Shown here piece after piece: positions 53,324 through 62,356 of a DNA stretch of 64,000 nt; position 1 is the stretch's first letter, and each line of letters opens with the position of its first letter. The notes under the pieces are model-generated. The model was not told the DNA's origin and ran no database searches. It saw nothing but the letters and a program-made list of their open reading frames with translations. The stretch covers positions 1 through 64,000 of the forward strand of contig DASUHD010000110.1 of assembly GCA_036273675.1 (NCBI GenBank), read 5' to 3'. This DNA comes from DAHUXT01 sp036273675. Lineage in GTDB: Bacteria > Chloroflexota > Ktedonobacteria > Ktedonobacterales > JADMIN01. The position numbers and the translations under genes were made by a program.

Positions 53324-54112
53324 CTATTCTTCTTCTTCTGGGGCGGTCATTCGCTCGACGCGACGCCGTGTCTGAAGGACCGCGCCCGCAAGCCCGTCCC
53401 ACTCCGCTCGCGAGATTGGTGTCACTGACGCCAATGGGTGTACGCGCTCAATGGTCGTGAAGAGCTGCGACTCAGCGAAATCATCGGGCGCTTCAGGCGC
53501 CGTGGCCAAGGTCGCAATCCGGTCACCCAACAGGAAGTGATACTCTACCAGCACCCTGCCCGGCCCATTATGCATCCCAACCTCGTCGAGCGCCCCCACC
53601 AGGGATTCGTACTCGGCCAGCGCCGCCTGATGCTCGGCCAGAGCGATGTCGAGAGGATGGGTCTCGTTCGCTGCCTGCGTTCGTCGCTGGGCTGTCTCAT
53701 CATCTTCATGCGCAGATTGCTGGCGCCGTTCCAGCAGTAACATGCCCATCGCTTCGTTTTCTAGCATCCGCTGGCGCGCAAGCCATGCCCGCACGCCGCG
53801 CACGCGTAGCGCATCGGGCGCGCCAAGAGGCAACGTGAGCGTCTCGGACGCCCATGGCGACTGCGCTTCTCGCCGGAGATCGCTAGCGATATCATCGGGT
53901 GTGCCTTCCGGCTCCTCCCAGTGCAAGACGCCACCCTGCGAGACCCACTCGCCCGCACTCGCCGTCTCGTCCTCATCCATCTCCGCGTCAGTCGTGTCAC
54001 CGGGCTTGCTCTGGCCGCTGTGCGTCATTCCGTCACTCAGCGTCTCCCAGTCGAAGCCATCCCAACCATTACCATCATCTGGTTTGTTTTGATCGTCGCT
54101 GTCGCCTGTCAC
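53324..54112 (-). CDS. Acidic hypothetical protein
   Basis: A 262-residue cytoplasmic protein with no family I recognise. The first 90 residues are rich in Asp, Glu, Gly and Thr and look disordered (NKPDDGNGWDGFDWETLSDG, AEMDEDETASAGEW). The rest is mostly helical with VRAWLARQRMLENEAMGMLL and LDIALAEHQAALAEYESLVGAL, then a short acidic tail (APEEEE). GTG start with GAAAGG eight bases upstream. It lies 51 bases downstream of guaA and may be cotranscribed with it. Confidence 0.6.
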   Translation of the reverse strand: MTGDSDDQNKPDDGNGWDGFDWETLSDGMTHSGQSKPGDTTDAEMDEDETASAGEWVSQGGVLHWEEPEGTPDDIASDLRREAQSPWASETLTLPLGAPDALRVRGVRAWLARQRMLENEAMGMLLLERRQQSAHEDDETAQRRTQAANETHPLDIALAEHQAALAEYESLVGALDEVGMHNGPGRVLVEYHFLLGDRIATLATAPEAPDDFAESQLFTTIERVHPLASVTPISRAEWDGLAGAVLQTRRRVERMTAPEEEE

Positions 54113-54163
54113 CTTGCGGGCCTTTCTAAATCCACCGAGAACCGCGCGGTTGGTCTAACGTCA

Positions 54164-55813
54164 TCATTCCCATTCAATGGTTGCGGGCGGTTTGCTGGTA
54201 ATATCATAGACGACTCGATTGACGCCGGGTACCTCATTGACGATACGATTGGCGACGCGCGCCAGAATGTCATGCGGGATGCGCGCCCAGTCCGCCGTCA
54301 TGAAATCCTCGGTGGTGACGGCGCGCAGGGCGACCATGCTGGAGTAGGTGCGGAAATCACCCATCACGCCGACGCTCTGTACTGGCGTCAGCACAGCAAA
54401 TGCCTGACCAATCTGCCGATAGAGTCCCGCCAGCCGAATCTCCTCGATGAAGATCGTATCGGCGTGGCGCAGGATATCCAGCCGCTCGGACGTTACCTCG
54501 CCGATCACGCGGACGGCCAGGCCGGGGCCGGGGAACGGGTGACGCCAGACCCAGTCCTCTGGCAGCCCCAACTCCCGCCCAACCTCGCGCACCTCGTCCT
54601 TGAAGAGATAGCGCAGTGGCTCTACCAACGAGAACGACATCTTCTCCGGCAATCCGCCGACGTTGTGGTGTGTCTTGATTCGCTGGGCGGCGGCGGCATC
54701 GGCGGCGCTCGTGCTTTCGATCACGTCAGGGTAGAGCGTTCCCTGTGCGAGAAAGCGATAGTCCCCTGCCTCACGGAGCTTCTGTTGCTCAGCCTCGAAG
54801 ACGCGCACGAACTCTTCGCCAATAATTTTGCGCTTCTGTTCCGGGTCGGTCACGCCCGCCAGCCGCGTGAGGAACCGCTCGCTCGCGTCCACTGCCACCA
54901 GCGGGATACCAAGGTGCGTCTGAAAGGTGGAGACCACCTGCTCTGCCTCGCCCGTGCGCATGCAGCCGGTATCCACGAAGATACAGGTCAGGCGGTCGCC
55001 TATCGCGCGATGAACCAGGAGCGCCGCCACGGCAGAATCTACCCCCCCTGACAGGCCACAGATGACCCTCCCGTCGTCGCCCACCTGTTCGCGGATTCGT
55101 CCAACCGCCTCATCGATGAACGCGCCAGGGGTCCAGTTCGGAGAGCAGCCGCAGACATTGAACAGGAAGTTTTGGAGCAACTCGCCACCCTGCGGCGTGT
55201 GGCGCACCTCGGGGTGGAACTGGATACCAATATGGCCGTCACCATCGGCCATCGCCGCCAGCGTCCCTGATGTCGAACGCGCAACCGGAGCGAATCCCGG
55301 CGGAACCTCACCGACACTGTCGCCGTGGCTCATCCAGACAGGGATACTCGCCTGCTCGTCCGTCAGGACGCCTGTGAAGAGCGCGCCGACATCTGGTGGC
55401 GCGCCGCTCTCCTGTGGGAGCAGGTGAATCTCCGCTGGGCCGTATTCCCGCCGCCCGGTGTGCGGTTCAACCTTCCCGCCAAGCTGATGGGCAAGCAGTT
55501 GCATGCCATAGCAGATACCCAGCACCGGCAACCCACTACCGAGAATATCCTGGTCAACATGACGCGCGTTCTCGTCGTAGACGCTATCAGGCCCGCCTGA
55601 GAGTATCACTCCTTTCGCGCCAAGCCGCTGGAGGTCAGACAGGATCGTGGTCGCTGGAAGCAGCTCGCAATAGACTCGGCACTCGCGTACACGCCGGGCA
55701 ATCAGGCGGCTATATTGCGAACCGAAGTCGAGAATAGCGATCATCTCGCGGGTCGGTTGATCGCTATTGGTGGATGTCGGCTGGGATGCGGGCTGCTGAA
55801 GACCAGAAGACAT
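54164..55813 (-). CDS. guaA: GMP synthase (glutamine-hydrolysing)
   Basis: A 549-residue enzyme that converts XMP to GMP. The N-terminal class I glutamine amidotransferase has the nucleophile Cys in LGICYGMQL and His/Glu in GIQFHPEVRHT. The ATP pyrophosphatase domain has the P-loop CGLSGGVDSAV. The C-terminal dimerisation domain has HHNVGGLPE, RHPFPGPGLAVRVIGE and ends in SKPPATIEWE. About 20 residues precede the core start MIAILDFGSQYSRLI; the start could also be ATG 55744. Single gene or first of a pair with the acidic protein downstream. Confidence 0.96.
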   Translation of the reverse strand: MSSGLQQPASQPTSTNSDQPTREMIAILDFGSQYSRLIARRVRECRVYCELLPATTILSDLQRLGAKGVILSGGPDSVYDENARHVDQDILGSGLPVLGICYGMQLLAHQLGGKVEPHTGRREYGPAEIHLLPQESGAPPDVGALFTGVLTDEQASIPVWMSHGDSVGEVPPGFAPVARSTSGTLAAMADGDGHIGIQFHPEVRHTPQGGELLQNFLFNVCGCSPNWTPGAFIDEAVGRIREQVGDDGRVICGLSGGVDSAVAALLVHRAIGDRLTCIFVDTGCMRTGEAEQVVSTFQTHLGIPLVAVDASERFLTRLAGVTDPEQKRKIIGEEFVRVFEAEQQKLREAGDYRFLAQGTLYPDVIESTSAADAAAAQRIKTHHNVGGLPEKMSFSLVEPLRYLFKDEVREVGRELGLPEDWVWRHPFPGPGLAVRVIGEVTSERLDILRHADTIFIEEIRLAGLYRQIGQAFAVLTPVQSVGVMGDFRTYSSMVALRAVTTEDFMTADWARIPHDILARVANRIVNEVPGVNRVVYDITSKPPATIEWE

Positions 55814-56149
55814 GGCAGGCAGACTCCATCTGTTTGGGCTAGGCTCCGGCGTGGTACGGTATCGCTTGACCAGGGCAACGCCAAAGCACCTGGATGCTCA
55901 TAGTCTATTATCTGCTACCAAACTGGGGTGAGGCAAGCGCCAACACCGTTAGCACGATGACACCGCGATACAACTATTGGCCAGTTGCTGCCGGTAGCGC
56001 GATAGCCTGGCAGGTGACGTAACAACTTCGGCGGCGTGCTATACTATGTTGTGGGAAGTATCAGGTATGATGCAGGATCATACCCTTTCCTGACGAGTAT
56101 CTGGTCGAGTTCAAATTATTCGTATCGAATCCAAGGAGTGCGCGCTGAT
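55814..56149. promoter_or_regulatory. guaA-fmdB intergenic region with extended -10 and palindrome
   Basis: No gene is supported in these 336 bases. An extended -10 TGC-TATACT lies at 56037-56045 and would serve the fmdB operon. Within its leader, GGTATGAT (56064-56071) and ATCATACC (56077-56084) form a perfect 8-base inverted repeat with a five-base centre, a possible operator or RNA hairpin. Confidence 0.45.
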
Positions 56150-56497
56150 ATGCCCACTTACCAGTATCTTTGTGAATCGTGTGGTCACCGTTTTGACATC
56201 TTCCAGCATTTTGCGGATGCGCCCCTGACCACCTGCCCCAATTGTTCCGGTCAAATCCATCGCGTGTTGTTCCCCGCTGGGATCGTCTTCAAAGGCTCAG
56301 GCTTTTATAAGACTGATAGCCGTGGCGCGTCATCCGCCACTGATGTCGCCCCAACAGTCGAGGAAAACGGCCACGCCAGCGCAGCCTCTTCGAATGGTTC
56401 CGAAAAGGCGGCGGCCAAGACAGAAACCACTACTGAGTCAAGTCCATCCGCCAAGGCTGAGACTGCACCAGCCAGCGGCGCTTCAGCGGACCACTGA
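56150..56497 (+). CDS. FmdB-family zinc ribbon protein
   Basis: A 115-residue protein. The first 45 residues are an FmdB/CxxC_CXXC_SSSS regulatory domain: MPTYQYLCESCGHRFDIFQ, then TTCPNCSGQIHRVLFPAGIVFKGSGFY. Two C-x2-C pairs bind zinc. The last 65 residues are Ala/Thr/Ser/Glu-rich and probably disordered. FmdB was named as a regulator in methylotrophs, but in most genomes the role is unknown. AAGGAG lies 11 bases before ATG 56150. It heads a run with dtd, rsmI, tatD and the CysRS-like gene. Confidence 0.88.
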   Translation: MPTYQYLCESCGHRFDIFQHFADAPLTTCPNCSGQIHRVLFPAGIVFKGSGFYKTDSRGASSATDVAPTVEENGHASAASSNGSEKAAAKTETTTESSPSAKAETAPASGASADH

Positions 56498-56501
56498 CCG
56501 C

Positions 56502-56960
56502 ATGCGCGCGGTTATTCAGCGGGCGACACGTGGGCGAGTTGTCGTTGACGGAGAAACCGTCGGGACACTCGATCCCCTGCCGGGGCTGGTCGTGCTGGTT
56601 GGTGTCGGCCCAGGCGATTCCGAGGCGCAGGCGATGCTACTTGCCGACAAAATCGCCGGGCTGCGTATCTTCGCCGACGAGGAAGGAAAGACTAACCGCT
56701 CGCTCGTAGATATTGGTGGCGGGGCGCTCGTCGTTTCACAGTTCACGCTGTTTGCCGATTTACGACGCGGCAGACGACCCGGCTATACGACCGCAGCCTC
56801 ACCAGACGTCGCCGAACCACTGGTCGCGCGTGTGATGGAGGCGTTGCGTGCGCTGGGTGTGCCAGTGCAGGGCGGGCGATTCGGCGCTGATATGCAGGTT
56901 GAGCTGGTGAACGATGGCCCATTCACCATTGTGTTCGATACTGATCTGTGGCAGAACTAA
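56502..56960 (+). CDS. dtd: D-aminoacyl-tRNA deacylase
   Basis: A 152-residue enzyme that removes D-amino acids (and Gly from tRNA-Ala) from charged tRNA. The catalytic stretch SQFTLFADLRRGRRPGY and the second active-site loop NDGPFTI (the G-P motif) are both present. The start MRAVIQRATRGRVVVDG is typical. It begins four bases after the fmdB stop and overlaps rsmI. Confidence 0.95.
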   Translation: MRAVIQRATRGRVVVDGETVGTLDPLPGLVVLVGVGPGDSEAQAMLLADKIAGLRIFADEEGKTNRSLVDIGGGALVVSQFTLFADLRRGRRPGYTTAASPDVAEPLVARVMEALRALGVPVQGGRFGADMQVELVNDGPFTIVFDTDLWQN

Positions 56961-57826
56961 GGGACACGCTCACTGTGGGTACGCTGTATCTCGTCGCCAC
57001 ACCCCTGGGCAACCTGGAAGATATTACTCTCCGCGCCCTGCGAATTCTGCGTGAGGCAACGATTATCGCCGCCGAAGATACACGACACACGCGCAAACTG
57101 CTCAACCATTTTGGGATTGCCACGCCAACCATCAGCTACCATGAGCATAGCGGGCCAGCGGGCATAGCCACGGTGCTGGCGGCGCTTGCCGAGGGTGATG
57201 TCGCGCTCGTCTCGGATGCTGGAACGCCAGCGATCTCAGACCCCGGCGCGGATTTGATACAGGCGGCGCTCAGCGCGGGATTCCCGATCGCGCCGATACC
57301 CGGCCCGTCTGCGGTCATCACCGCGCTCATTGCCTCAGGACTGCCGACCAGCGAATTTACGTTTCTCGGTTTTCTCCCGCGAAGATCGCAGGAGCGGCGA
57401 GCACATCTGCTGAGCGTCAGCCATGAGCCGCGCACACTAGTCATCTACGAGGCGCCGCACCGGTTGCGCGCCTGTCTGGATGACCTGCTCGCCGTGCTGG
57501 GTGATCGCGATGCCTGCCTCGCCAGGGAGTTGACCAAGGTCCACGAGCAGTGGTTACGAGGCACGCTCTCCACGTTGAAAGCTCGCTATGGCGGCCAGGA
57601 TGAGCCGCGCGGCGAGTATACCTTAGTAATTGCGGGCGCTTCCCAAGCGTCCCAATCACAGACCGAGGATGAACCTGAGGCGCTTGCTATTCGCGCGCGC
57701 GACCGACTGCGGGAGCTTTTTGACGCCGGAAACGGCACCCGCGACGCGGCGGCGATTGTGGCGCGCGAACTGGGATTGCCACGGCGCGAGATGTATCGGC
57801 TCGCGCTTGATGTGGCTGAAGCCTAG
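56948..57826 (+). CDS. rsmI: 16S rRNA (cytidine-1402-2'-O)-methyltransferase
   Basis: A 292-residue SAM enzyme of the tetrapyrrole-methylase fold. It has GTLYLVATPLGNLEDITLRAL, the substrate block IIAAEDTRHTRKLL, ALVSDAGTPAISDPG, PIPGPSAVITALIASG and FLGFLPRR. It methylates the ribose of C1402 in the decoding centre. A helical C-terminal part follows. The start could be GTG 56948 (overlapping dtd by 13 bases) or GTG 56975, which has AAGGG 11 bases upstream; both give an intact enzyme. Confidence 0.94.
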   Translation: MAELRDTLTVGTLYLVATPLGNLEDITLRALRILREATIIAAEDTRHTRKLLNHFGIATPTISYHEHSGPAGIATVLAALAEGDVALVSDAGTPAISDPGADLIQAALSAGFPIAPIPGPSAVITALIASGLPTSEFTFLGFLPRRSQERRAHLLSVSHEPRTLVIYEAPHRLRACLDDLLAVLGDRDACLARELTKVHEQWLRGTLSTLKARYGGQDEPRGEYTLVIAGASQASQSQTEDEPEALAIRARDRLRELFDAGNGTRDAAAIVARELGLPRREMYRLALDVAEA

Positions 57827-57973
57827 CGGGAGGCGCGCCATTACTTCAAATTTCACAGTGTTTGACATGCGGAATGCGCGACTCCTATACTTTGTGTGGC
57901 CGCTACGCGGCTCAGACAACGTTACCGGATCACGCGGAAGACTCGTCAAGAATCTAGTTGAGGGCCGCTCCTT

Positions 57974-58765
57974 GTGCTGATAGATACACATTGTCATGTG
58001 CAAATGCGGCAGTTTGCCGCCGACCGCGAGAACGTGATTGCCGCCGCTTTTGCCAATGGTGTTGGGCGGTTGATCGTGCCTGGTACCGACGTTGAGACCA
58101 GCAGGGCCGCGATTGAGCTTGCCCAACAACATGCCGGGCGCATTTTCACGGGCGTCGGCACCCATCCCCACGACGCCAGCACCCTGACTTCCCAGGCGCT
58201 TGCCGAGCAGCGGACGCTGGCGCAACATCCCAGCACCGTTGCCATTGGCGAGATCGGGCTCGACTTTTACCGCGACCTTTCCCCGCGTGACGTGCAGCGC
58301 GACGCGCTTGTGGCGCAAGTCACCCTTGCGCGCGAACTGGATTTACCAGTGATTCTGCACAACCGCGAATCACATGAGGAAATGATCTCGTTACTCCGCG
58401 CACATGCTAACGGTGTGCGTGGTGTCTTCCATTGCTTTATCGGTGATCGCGCAATGGCGACCGATGCGCTCGATCTGGGATTCTATCTTTCGTTTGCCGG
58501 GCCGCTGACGTATCCGCGCAACGAAGAGCTGCGCGATGTCGCCGCATGGGCGCCCGCGGATCGCATCCTGGTCGAGACCGATAGCCCGTATCTCTCACCG
58601 CAACTGCTACGTGGCAAACGCAATGAGCCACAGCATGTGGCGCTGGTCGCCCGCACGCTGGCCCAGGCGCGTGGCATCTCCGAAGAGGAGGTCGCCACTC
58701 TTACTACATACAACGCATCCACACTATTTCGACTACCTGAACCGACACCAGAGACGGGAGTCTGA
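57974..58765 (+). CDS. TatD-family metal-dependent hydrolase
   Basis: A 263-residue TIM-barrel DNase. Metal ligands are in LIDTHCHVQM, GVGTHPHDA, AIGEIGLDF, LPVILHNRES, GVFHCFIG and LVETDSPYL. TatD/YcfH enzymes have 3'-5' DNase and RNase activity and may act in repair or RNA turnover. GTG start with GAGGG upstream. It lies 147 bases after rsmI, in a region with no visible gene, and seven bases before the CysRS-like gene. Confidence 0.92.
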   Translation: MLIDTHCHVQMRQFAADRENVIAAAFANGVGRLIVPGTDVETSRAAIELAQQHAGRIFTGVGTHPHDASTLTSQALAEQRTLAQHPSTVAIGEIGLDFYRDLSPRDVQRDALVAQVTLARELDLPVILHNRESHEEMISLLRAHANGVRGVFHCFIGDRAMATDALDLGFYLSFAGPLTYPRNEELRDVAAWAPADRILVETDSPYLSPQLLRGKRNEPQHVALVARTLAQARGISEEEVATLTTYNASTLFRLPEPTPETGV

Positions 58766-58772
58766 GCGTCAC

Positions 58773-60005
58773 ATGGAACTCTTCAATACCCTCACTCAGC
58801 GCATCGAACCACTTCATCCGCATGGCAACGAGGTTACGCTCTATGTCTGCGGTGTCACACCATACGACACGACCCATCTTGGACACGCCGCCATCAATGT
58901 CTATTACGATACACTGATCCGCTTCCTTCGCTCGGAGGGGCAGGTCGTTAACTACGTGCAGAACGTCACCGACATCGATGACGATATCATTCGCAAGGCG
59001 CGCGAACAGGGTACGCCGTGGGATGAGCTAGGACGCCGCGAGACCATGCGCTATCTGGCCGACCTGCGCGCTCTAAACACACTGCCGCCCACCCACTATG
59101 TCTGGGCGACAAATGAGATCCCGCGCATGGTGTGCGTGATCGAGAAGCTCATCGAGCGCGGAAACGCCTATGTGCGCGATGGCTGGGTCTACTTCTCTGT
59201 TGCCAGCGATCCAACTTTTGGCGCGCTGGCCGAGGCTGGCGGCTACCAAGGGTACGCCACCTGGCTTGCGACGGCGAATGAGCGCGGCAACACGCCGGAT
59301 GATCCACGTAAGAATGACCCGCTGGACTTTGTGCTATGGCAGGCCCATCAGGAGGGCGAGCCATCGTGGGAGAGTCCGTGGGGGCCAGGGCGACCGGGAT
59401 GGCATATCGAGTGTAGCGCGATGGCAATGGGCTACCTCGGCAACCGAATTGATATTCATGGCGGCGGCGCCGACTTGATCTTTCCACACCACACCTGCGA
59501 GATTGCCCAGAGCGAGAACGCCAGCGGCGAGCGACCTTTCGTCCAAATATGGATGCATTGCGGCATGGTCTATCTGGGCGAAGAAAAGATGAGCAAGTCA
59601 CTCGGCAACCTGGTGCTGGTGCGGAATCTCCTCGAAACATATACTTCAGCTGCCGTGCGAGCGTTGCTGCTTTCGCACCACTACCGTGAGCCATGGCAAT
59701 ACACTGACGACGATATGCGCCAGAGCGCCGCGCGCGCCGCACGGTACGCCGACGCCGTGGCCCGTTTGGAGAGCGGTGCGTTCGCCACAAGCGGCGATGA
59801 TGGCACGGTGGGGTCAGCACGAGCGCGTCAGCGATTCGCGGAGGCGCTCCGCCACGATCTGGATACTCCTGCGGCGCTCAGTATCCTTGACGAGCTGGCC
59901 GATGGCACAACCGTAGCAGAGCTGCATGCGCTCAAGGATCTTGGAGGCATTCTCGGACTCCGGCTGACCCCATCGCCGGACGAGGAGAGCGCTCAGGCGA
60001 ACTGA
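58773..60005 (+). CDS. MshC-like cysteine ligase (CysRS paralogue)
   Basis: A 410-residue class I synthetase-fold protein. The HIGH-type motif is THLGH (34-38), zinc ligands fit Cys 26, the Cys in HIECSAMAM, and the His-His and Glu in FPHHTCEIA; KMSKS is at 272-276. The pieces GVTPYDTTHLGHAAINVYYD, YVQNVTDIDDDII, FVLWQAHQEGEPSWESP, GPGRPGWHIECSA and MHCGMVYLGEEKMSKSLGN match MshC, the enzyme that joins Cys to GlcN-inositol in mycothiol synthesis, more than true CysRS. It also lacks the C-terminal anticodon-binding domain of CysRS (usual length about 460 or more). Without mshA, B or D in the window the substrate stays open; it may still charge tRNA. Confidence 0.75.
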   Translation: MELFNTLTQRIEPLHPHGNEVTLYVCGVTPYDTTHLGHAAINVYYDTLIRFLRSEGQVVNYVQNVTDIDDDIIRKAREQGTPWDELGRRETMRYLADLRALNTLPPTHYVWATNEIPRMVCVIEKLIERGNAYVRDGWVYFSVASDPTFGALAEAGGYQGYATWLATANERGNTPDDPRKNDPLDFVLWQAHQEGEPSWESPWGPGRPGWHIECSAMAMGYLGNRIDIHGGGADLIFPHHTCEIAQSENASGERPFVQIWMHCGMVYLGEEKMSKSLGNLVLVRNLLETYTSAAVRALLLSHHYREPWQYTDDDMRQSAARAARYADAVARLESGAFATSGDDGTVGSARARQRFAEALRHDLDTPAALSILDELADGTTVAELHALKDLGGILGLRLTPSPDEESAQAN

Positions 60006-60038
60006 GAACGCGCGATCCATACAATCACTAAAGCCAAA

Positions 60039-60072
60039 GCCCCTGACCATAGCTGGAATCAGGGGCCTTTCT
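60039..60072 (+). terminator. Terminator after the CysRS/MshC-like gene
   Basis: GCCCCTGA pairs perfectly with TCAGGGGC, followed by CTTTCTT. Confidence 0.75.
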
Positions 60073-60104
60073 TCGTCATTCGCCGGTGGCGACAGCCGGG
60101 ATGA

Positions 60105-60416
60105 TTAGCGCTCGATGGCCGACTCGCTGCTGCTTCGGCTCACCAGGCCTACGAGGAAATTCACCACCAGCGCCCCCAACATGACGCCAACGGACGCCGC
60201 GAAGAAGACACCAAAGAAATAGGACAGTCCATCAATGCCCATATTGGTCGCATTCACCCAGAAGAGAATCGCTCCTGCAACCACCACGCCGCCGATGAGT
60301 CCTCCAAAGAGCGCCGCCCATTTCGCTCGCGCCATGCTCGAAAACCCCGCGACGAACAGCCCGCCTGGCAGCGCAAGAACCACACCAATGATGCTTAGTA
60401 TGATGTCTGTAGTCAC
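60105..60416 (-). CDS. Small membrane protein of unknown function
   Basis: A 103-residue protein with three hydrophobic helices: IILSIIGVVLALPGGLFVAG, AALFGGLIGGVVVAGAILFWV and FFGVFFAASVGVMLGALVVNFLVGLV. Gly-rich throughout, with a polar Ser/Glu/Arg tail. I do not recognise a family. The GTG at 60416 has AGGAGG five bases upstream; the frame to 60506 is longer but has no such site. Confidence 0.65.
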   Translation of the reverse strand: MTTDIILSIIGVVLALPGGLFVAGFSSMARAKWAALFGGLIGGVVVAGAILFWVNATNMGIDGLSYFFGVFFAASVGVMLGALVVNFLVGLVSRSSSESAIER

Positions 60417-60737
60417 AACTTCCTCCTGAAAAAGCAGCGGCGCGAGACCAGTCAAAATAGCACACTGTCTCCTGCCCGCGCGCATCGTTATCCGCATAGG
60501 CATCACAACTATTGTACTCCTGCCTCGCCAGTTACGCTACATCTTCTAACGTGAGCGCCCGCCCTGTGCGGAGATTCGCATGCAGTGTGGCGCCTGCTTG
60601 CCCTCAACCGTTTTGACGTACGGGCCTTGCAGCCCGGCACGTGGTTCTATATGATATGTTTGAATGACTATGTGCAGGACGGTTCATGTCGCCGAAAACC
60701 GGCGGCGAACTCCTGAGATCAGGCGGTGGAGGTCGGC
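60417..60737 (+). promoter_or_regulatory. Intergenic region with a promoter for the PRC-BON gene
   Basis: TTGCAG (60627-60632), a 17-base spacer and TATGAT (60650-60655) form a likely sigma-70 promoter for the downstream gene. The rest of the 321 bases shows no gene or other element. Confidence 0.5.
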
Positions 60738-61571
60738 GTGGCGATTCGTGGAACAGGTGAGGGTGCATTCGATTCCGGTGATATGAGTGCCGATACCGGT
60801 ACGGTTCGCGAAATCTTCCGCTTCGGACAGAAGATTCGCGGCGAGAACGTACCCTCGGTTCCTGCCCGCTACCGAGGCGGCCCAGGTGGGCCAGCGGGGC
60901 GTGTCGTTGCCGTTCTGTTGCGACCCACATCCGGCGAGATATGGCTGCGCATTCGATCCAGTGATGCCCCCTGGCAGCGGCAAGTGCGCACCATACCGCT
61001 CAACTCAGATCAACCGCCAGCGCCAACACCTGAGAGTGTGGAGCTACGCGGAGGCATCCGCGTCTACTGTCACGACGGCTATGTGGGAAGGCTCGAAGGT
61101 TTCGCATTCGACACCTCTGCGGGACTCGCTCAGTATATTGTCGTGCGCGTCCGCAATAACGTGCTCGCCGACGTGGATAACCCATCTGACCCGCTGTTCA
61201 AGCTGGTAGAGGTTGGCGGTCAGCAGGTTATGCTCCCGCCGACCTGGGTCGTGTCCTCGACCCATGAAAGCAGCGGATTCCCATTCGGCAGCGGTAGCTC
61301 GCGGCTCATGCTGGACGCCAGCGCCGAACAGATCGCCGCGGGTCTGATGCTGCGCCCCGATGGCGTCCTGGCCGCTGCTATCTGGGAAATTCTCGACATC
61401 AATCCGGCAATCTCCCCGTACACGCCACAGGTGCAGGTGCTCGTCCATGACGGTGACGTGACCCTGCGGGGAGTGCTGCCTTCACCACGCCACCGCGCTT
61501 CTGCCGAGCAGGATGTCTGGCATGTTCCCGGTGTCCTCGCGGTTCACAACGAAATCACTATCGGCAAATGA
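60738..61571 (+). CDS. PRC-barrel and BON domain protein
   Basis: A 277-residue cytoplasmic protein. Residues about 45-160 form one or two PRC-barrel-like units (GRVVAVLLRPTSGEIWLRIR, YVGRLEGFAFDTSAGLAQYIVVRV, MLPPTWVVS). The C-terminus is a BON domain (AIWEILDINPAISPYT, VQVLVHDGDVTLRGVLPSP, DVWHVPGVLAVHNEITI). BON domains bind phospholipid or other hydrophobic ligands, and PRC barrels often serve in RNA or membrane-complex binding. Role unknown. GTG 60738 follows GGAGGT; GTG 60726 is less likely. Confidence 0.82.
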   Translation: MAIRGTGEGAFDSGDMSADTGTVREIFRFGQKIRGENVPSVPARYRGGPGGPAGRVVAVLLRPTSGEIWLRIRSSDAPWQRQVRTIPLNSDQPPAPTPESVELRGGIRVYCHDGYVGRLEGFAFDTSAGLAQYIVVRVRNNVLADVDNPSDPLFKLVEVGGQQVMLPPTWVVSSTHESSGFPFGSGSSRLMLDASAEQIAAGLMLRPDGVLAAAIWEILDINPAISPYTPQVQVLVHDGDVTLRGVLPSPRHRASAEQDVWHVPGVLAVHNEITIGK

Positions 61572-61590
61572 ACCTGTGCGAACTGCCTTG

Positions 61591-62334
61591 TCAGGCGCGT
61601 CCATAAACGGGGATAGACGCGCCGCTGATCAGGCCAGCGTCGTCTGAGGCGAGGAAGAGCGCCACCCTGGCGACTTGCTCCGCTGTGGGCCAGCGACTGG
61701 TGTCGGCATTGGGCATCGCCGCGCGGTTGGCGGGCGTATCGATAATGCTTGGCAAGATCGCGTTGACTGTCACTCCGGCATCGCGAAGCTCCTCGGCCTG
61801 CGCCTCTGTCAGCGTGATGACCGCATTCTTCGCGGTAGCATAGGCGGCGGCGTTCTTGCGACCACTGCGCGCCGCCCGGGACGACACATTGATGATTCGG
61901 CCCCAGTTCTGGTCAGCCATAGCACGCGCGACATATTTGGAGAAGAGAAACGTTGGCCGCAGGTTCAAGGCAAACATATGCTCCCAGGACTCCAGTAGCA
62001 TTTGTGTTATCGGCTCGCCCGCATGGAACCCGCCGATTCCATTGACGAGGATATCGATGTGGCCGTGCGCTTCCCGCGTATCGGCGACTACCCGCGCAAC
62101 ACTTGCCTCGTCCGTCGCATCCACGGCTACGAGGCTCAATCGATCGTTGCCGTTACCTTGGAGGAGCGAGCGAATGGCCTTCTCGCGCTCGTCATCCACG
62201 TGCGAACCGACGCCAACGGCTATAGCGCCAGCTTCGATGTACGCACGAACGACCGCTGGACCAAGGCCACCTGTGGCGCCGGTAACCAGCGCCACACGGC
62301 CCGAAAAATCGTACGCAGACAGGCGCATGCTCAC
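61591..62334 (-). CDS. Short-chain dehydrogenase/reductase
   Basis: A 247-residue classical SDR. NAD(P) motif TGATGGLG near the N-terminus, DATDEASV, then NGIGG where most members have NNAG. The active site has INVSSRAARSG (Ser) and YATAKNAV (Tyr-x3-Lys). An Asp-Thr-Pro (PSIIDTPANR) segment fits the usual loop. It probably reduces a ketone or oxidises an alcohol; the substrate cannot be read. GTG start with AAAGGAGC upstream. The PP2C-fusion gene lies 22 bases away on the same strand. Confidence 0.88.
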   Translation of the reverse strand: MSMRLSAYDFSGRVALVTGATGGLGPAVVRAYIEAGAIAVGVGSHVDDEREKAIRSLLQGNGNDRLSLVAVDATDEASVARVVADTREAHGHIDILVNGIGGFHAGEPITQMLLESWEHMFALNLRPTFLFSKYVARAMADQNWGRIINVSSRAARSGRKNAAAYATAKNAVITLTEAQAEELRDAGVTVNAILPSIIDTPANRAAMPNADTSRWPTAEQVARVALFLASDDAGLISGASIPVYGRA

Positions 62335-62356
62335 GAGCGCGCTCCTTTGGCTTTCG

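Noticed and set aside
53921..55051. A 376-codon plus-strand frame over guaA and the acidic protein gene.
   Set aside because: Antisense to guaA, which has every catalytic motif; the translation is not protein-like.
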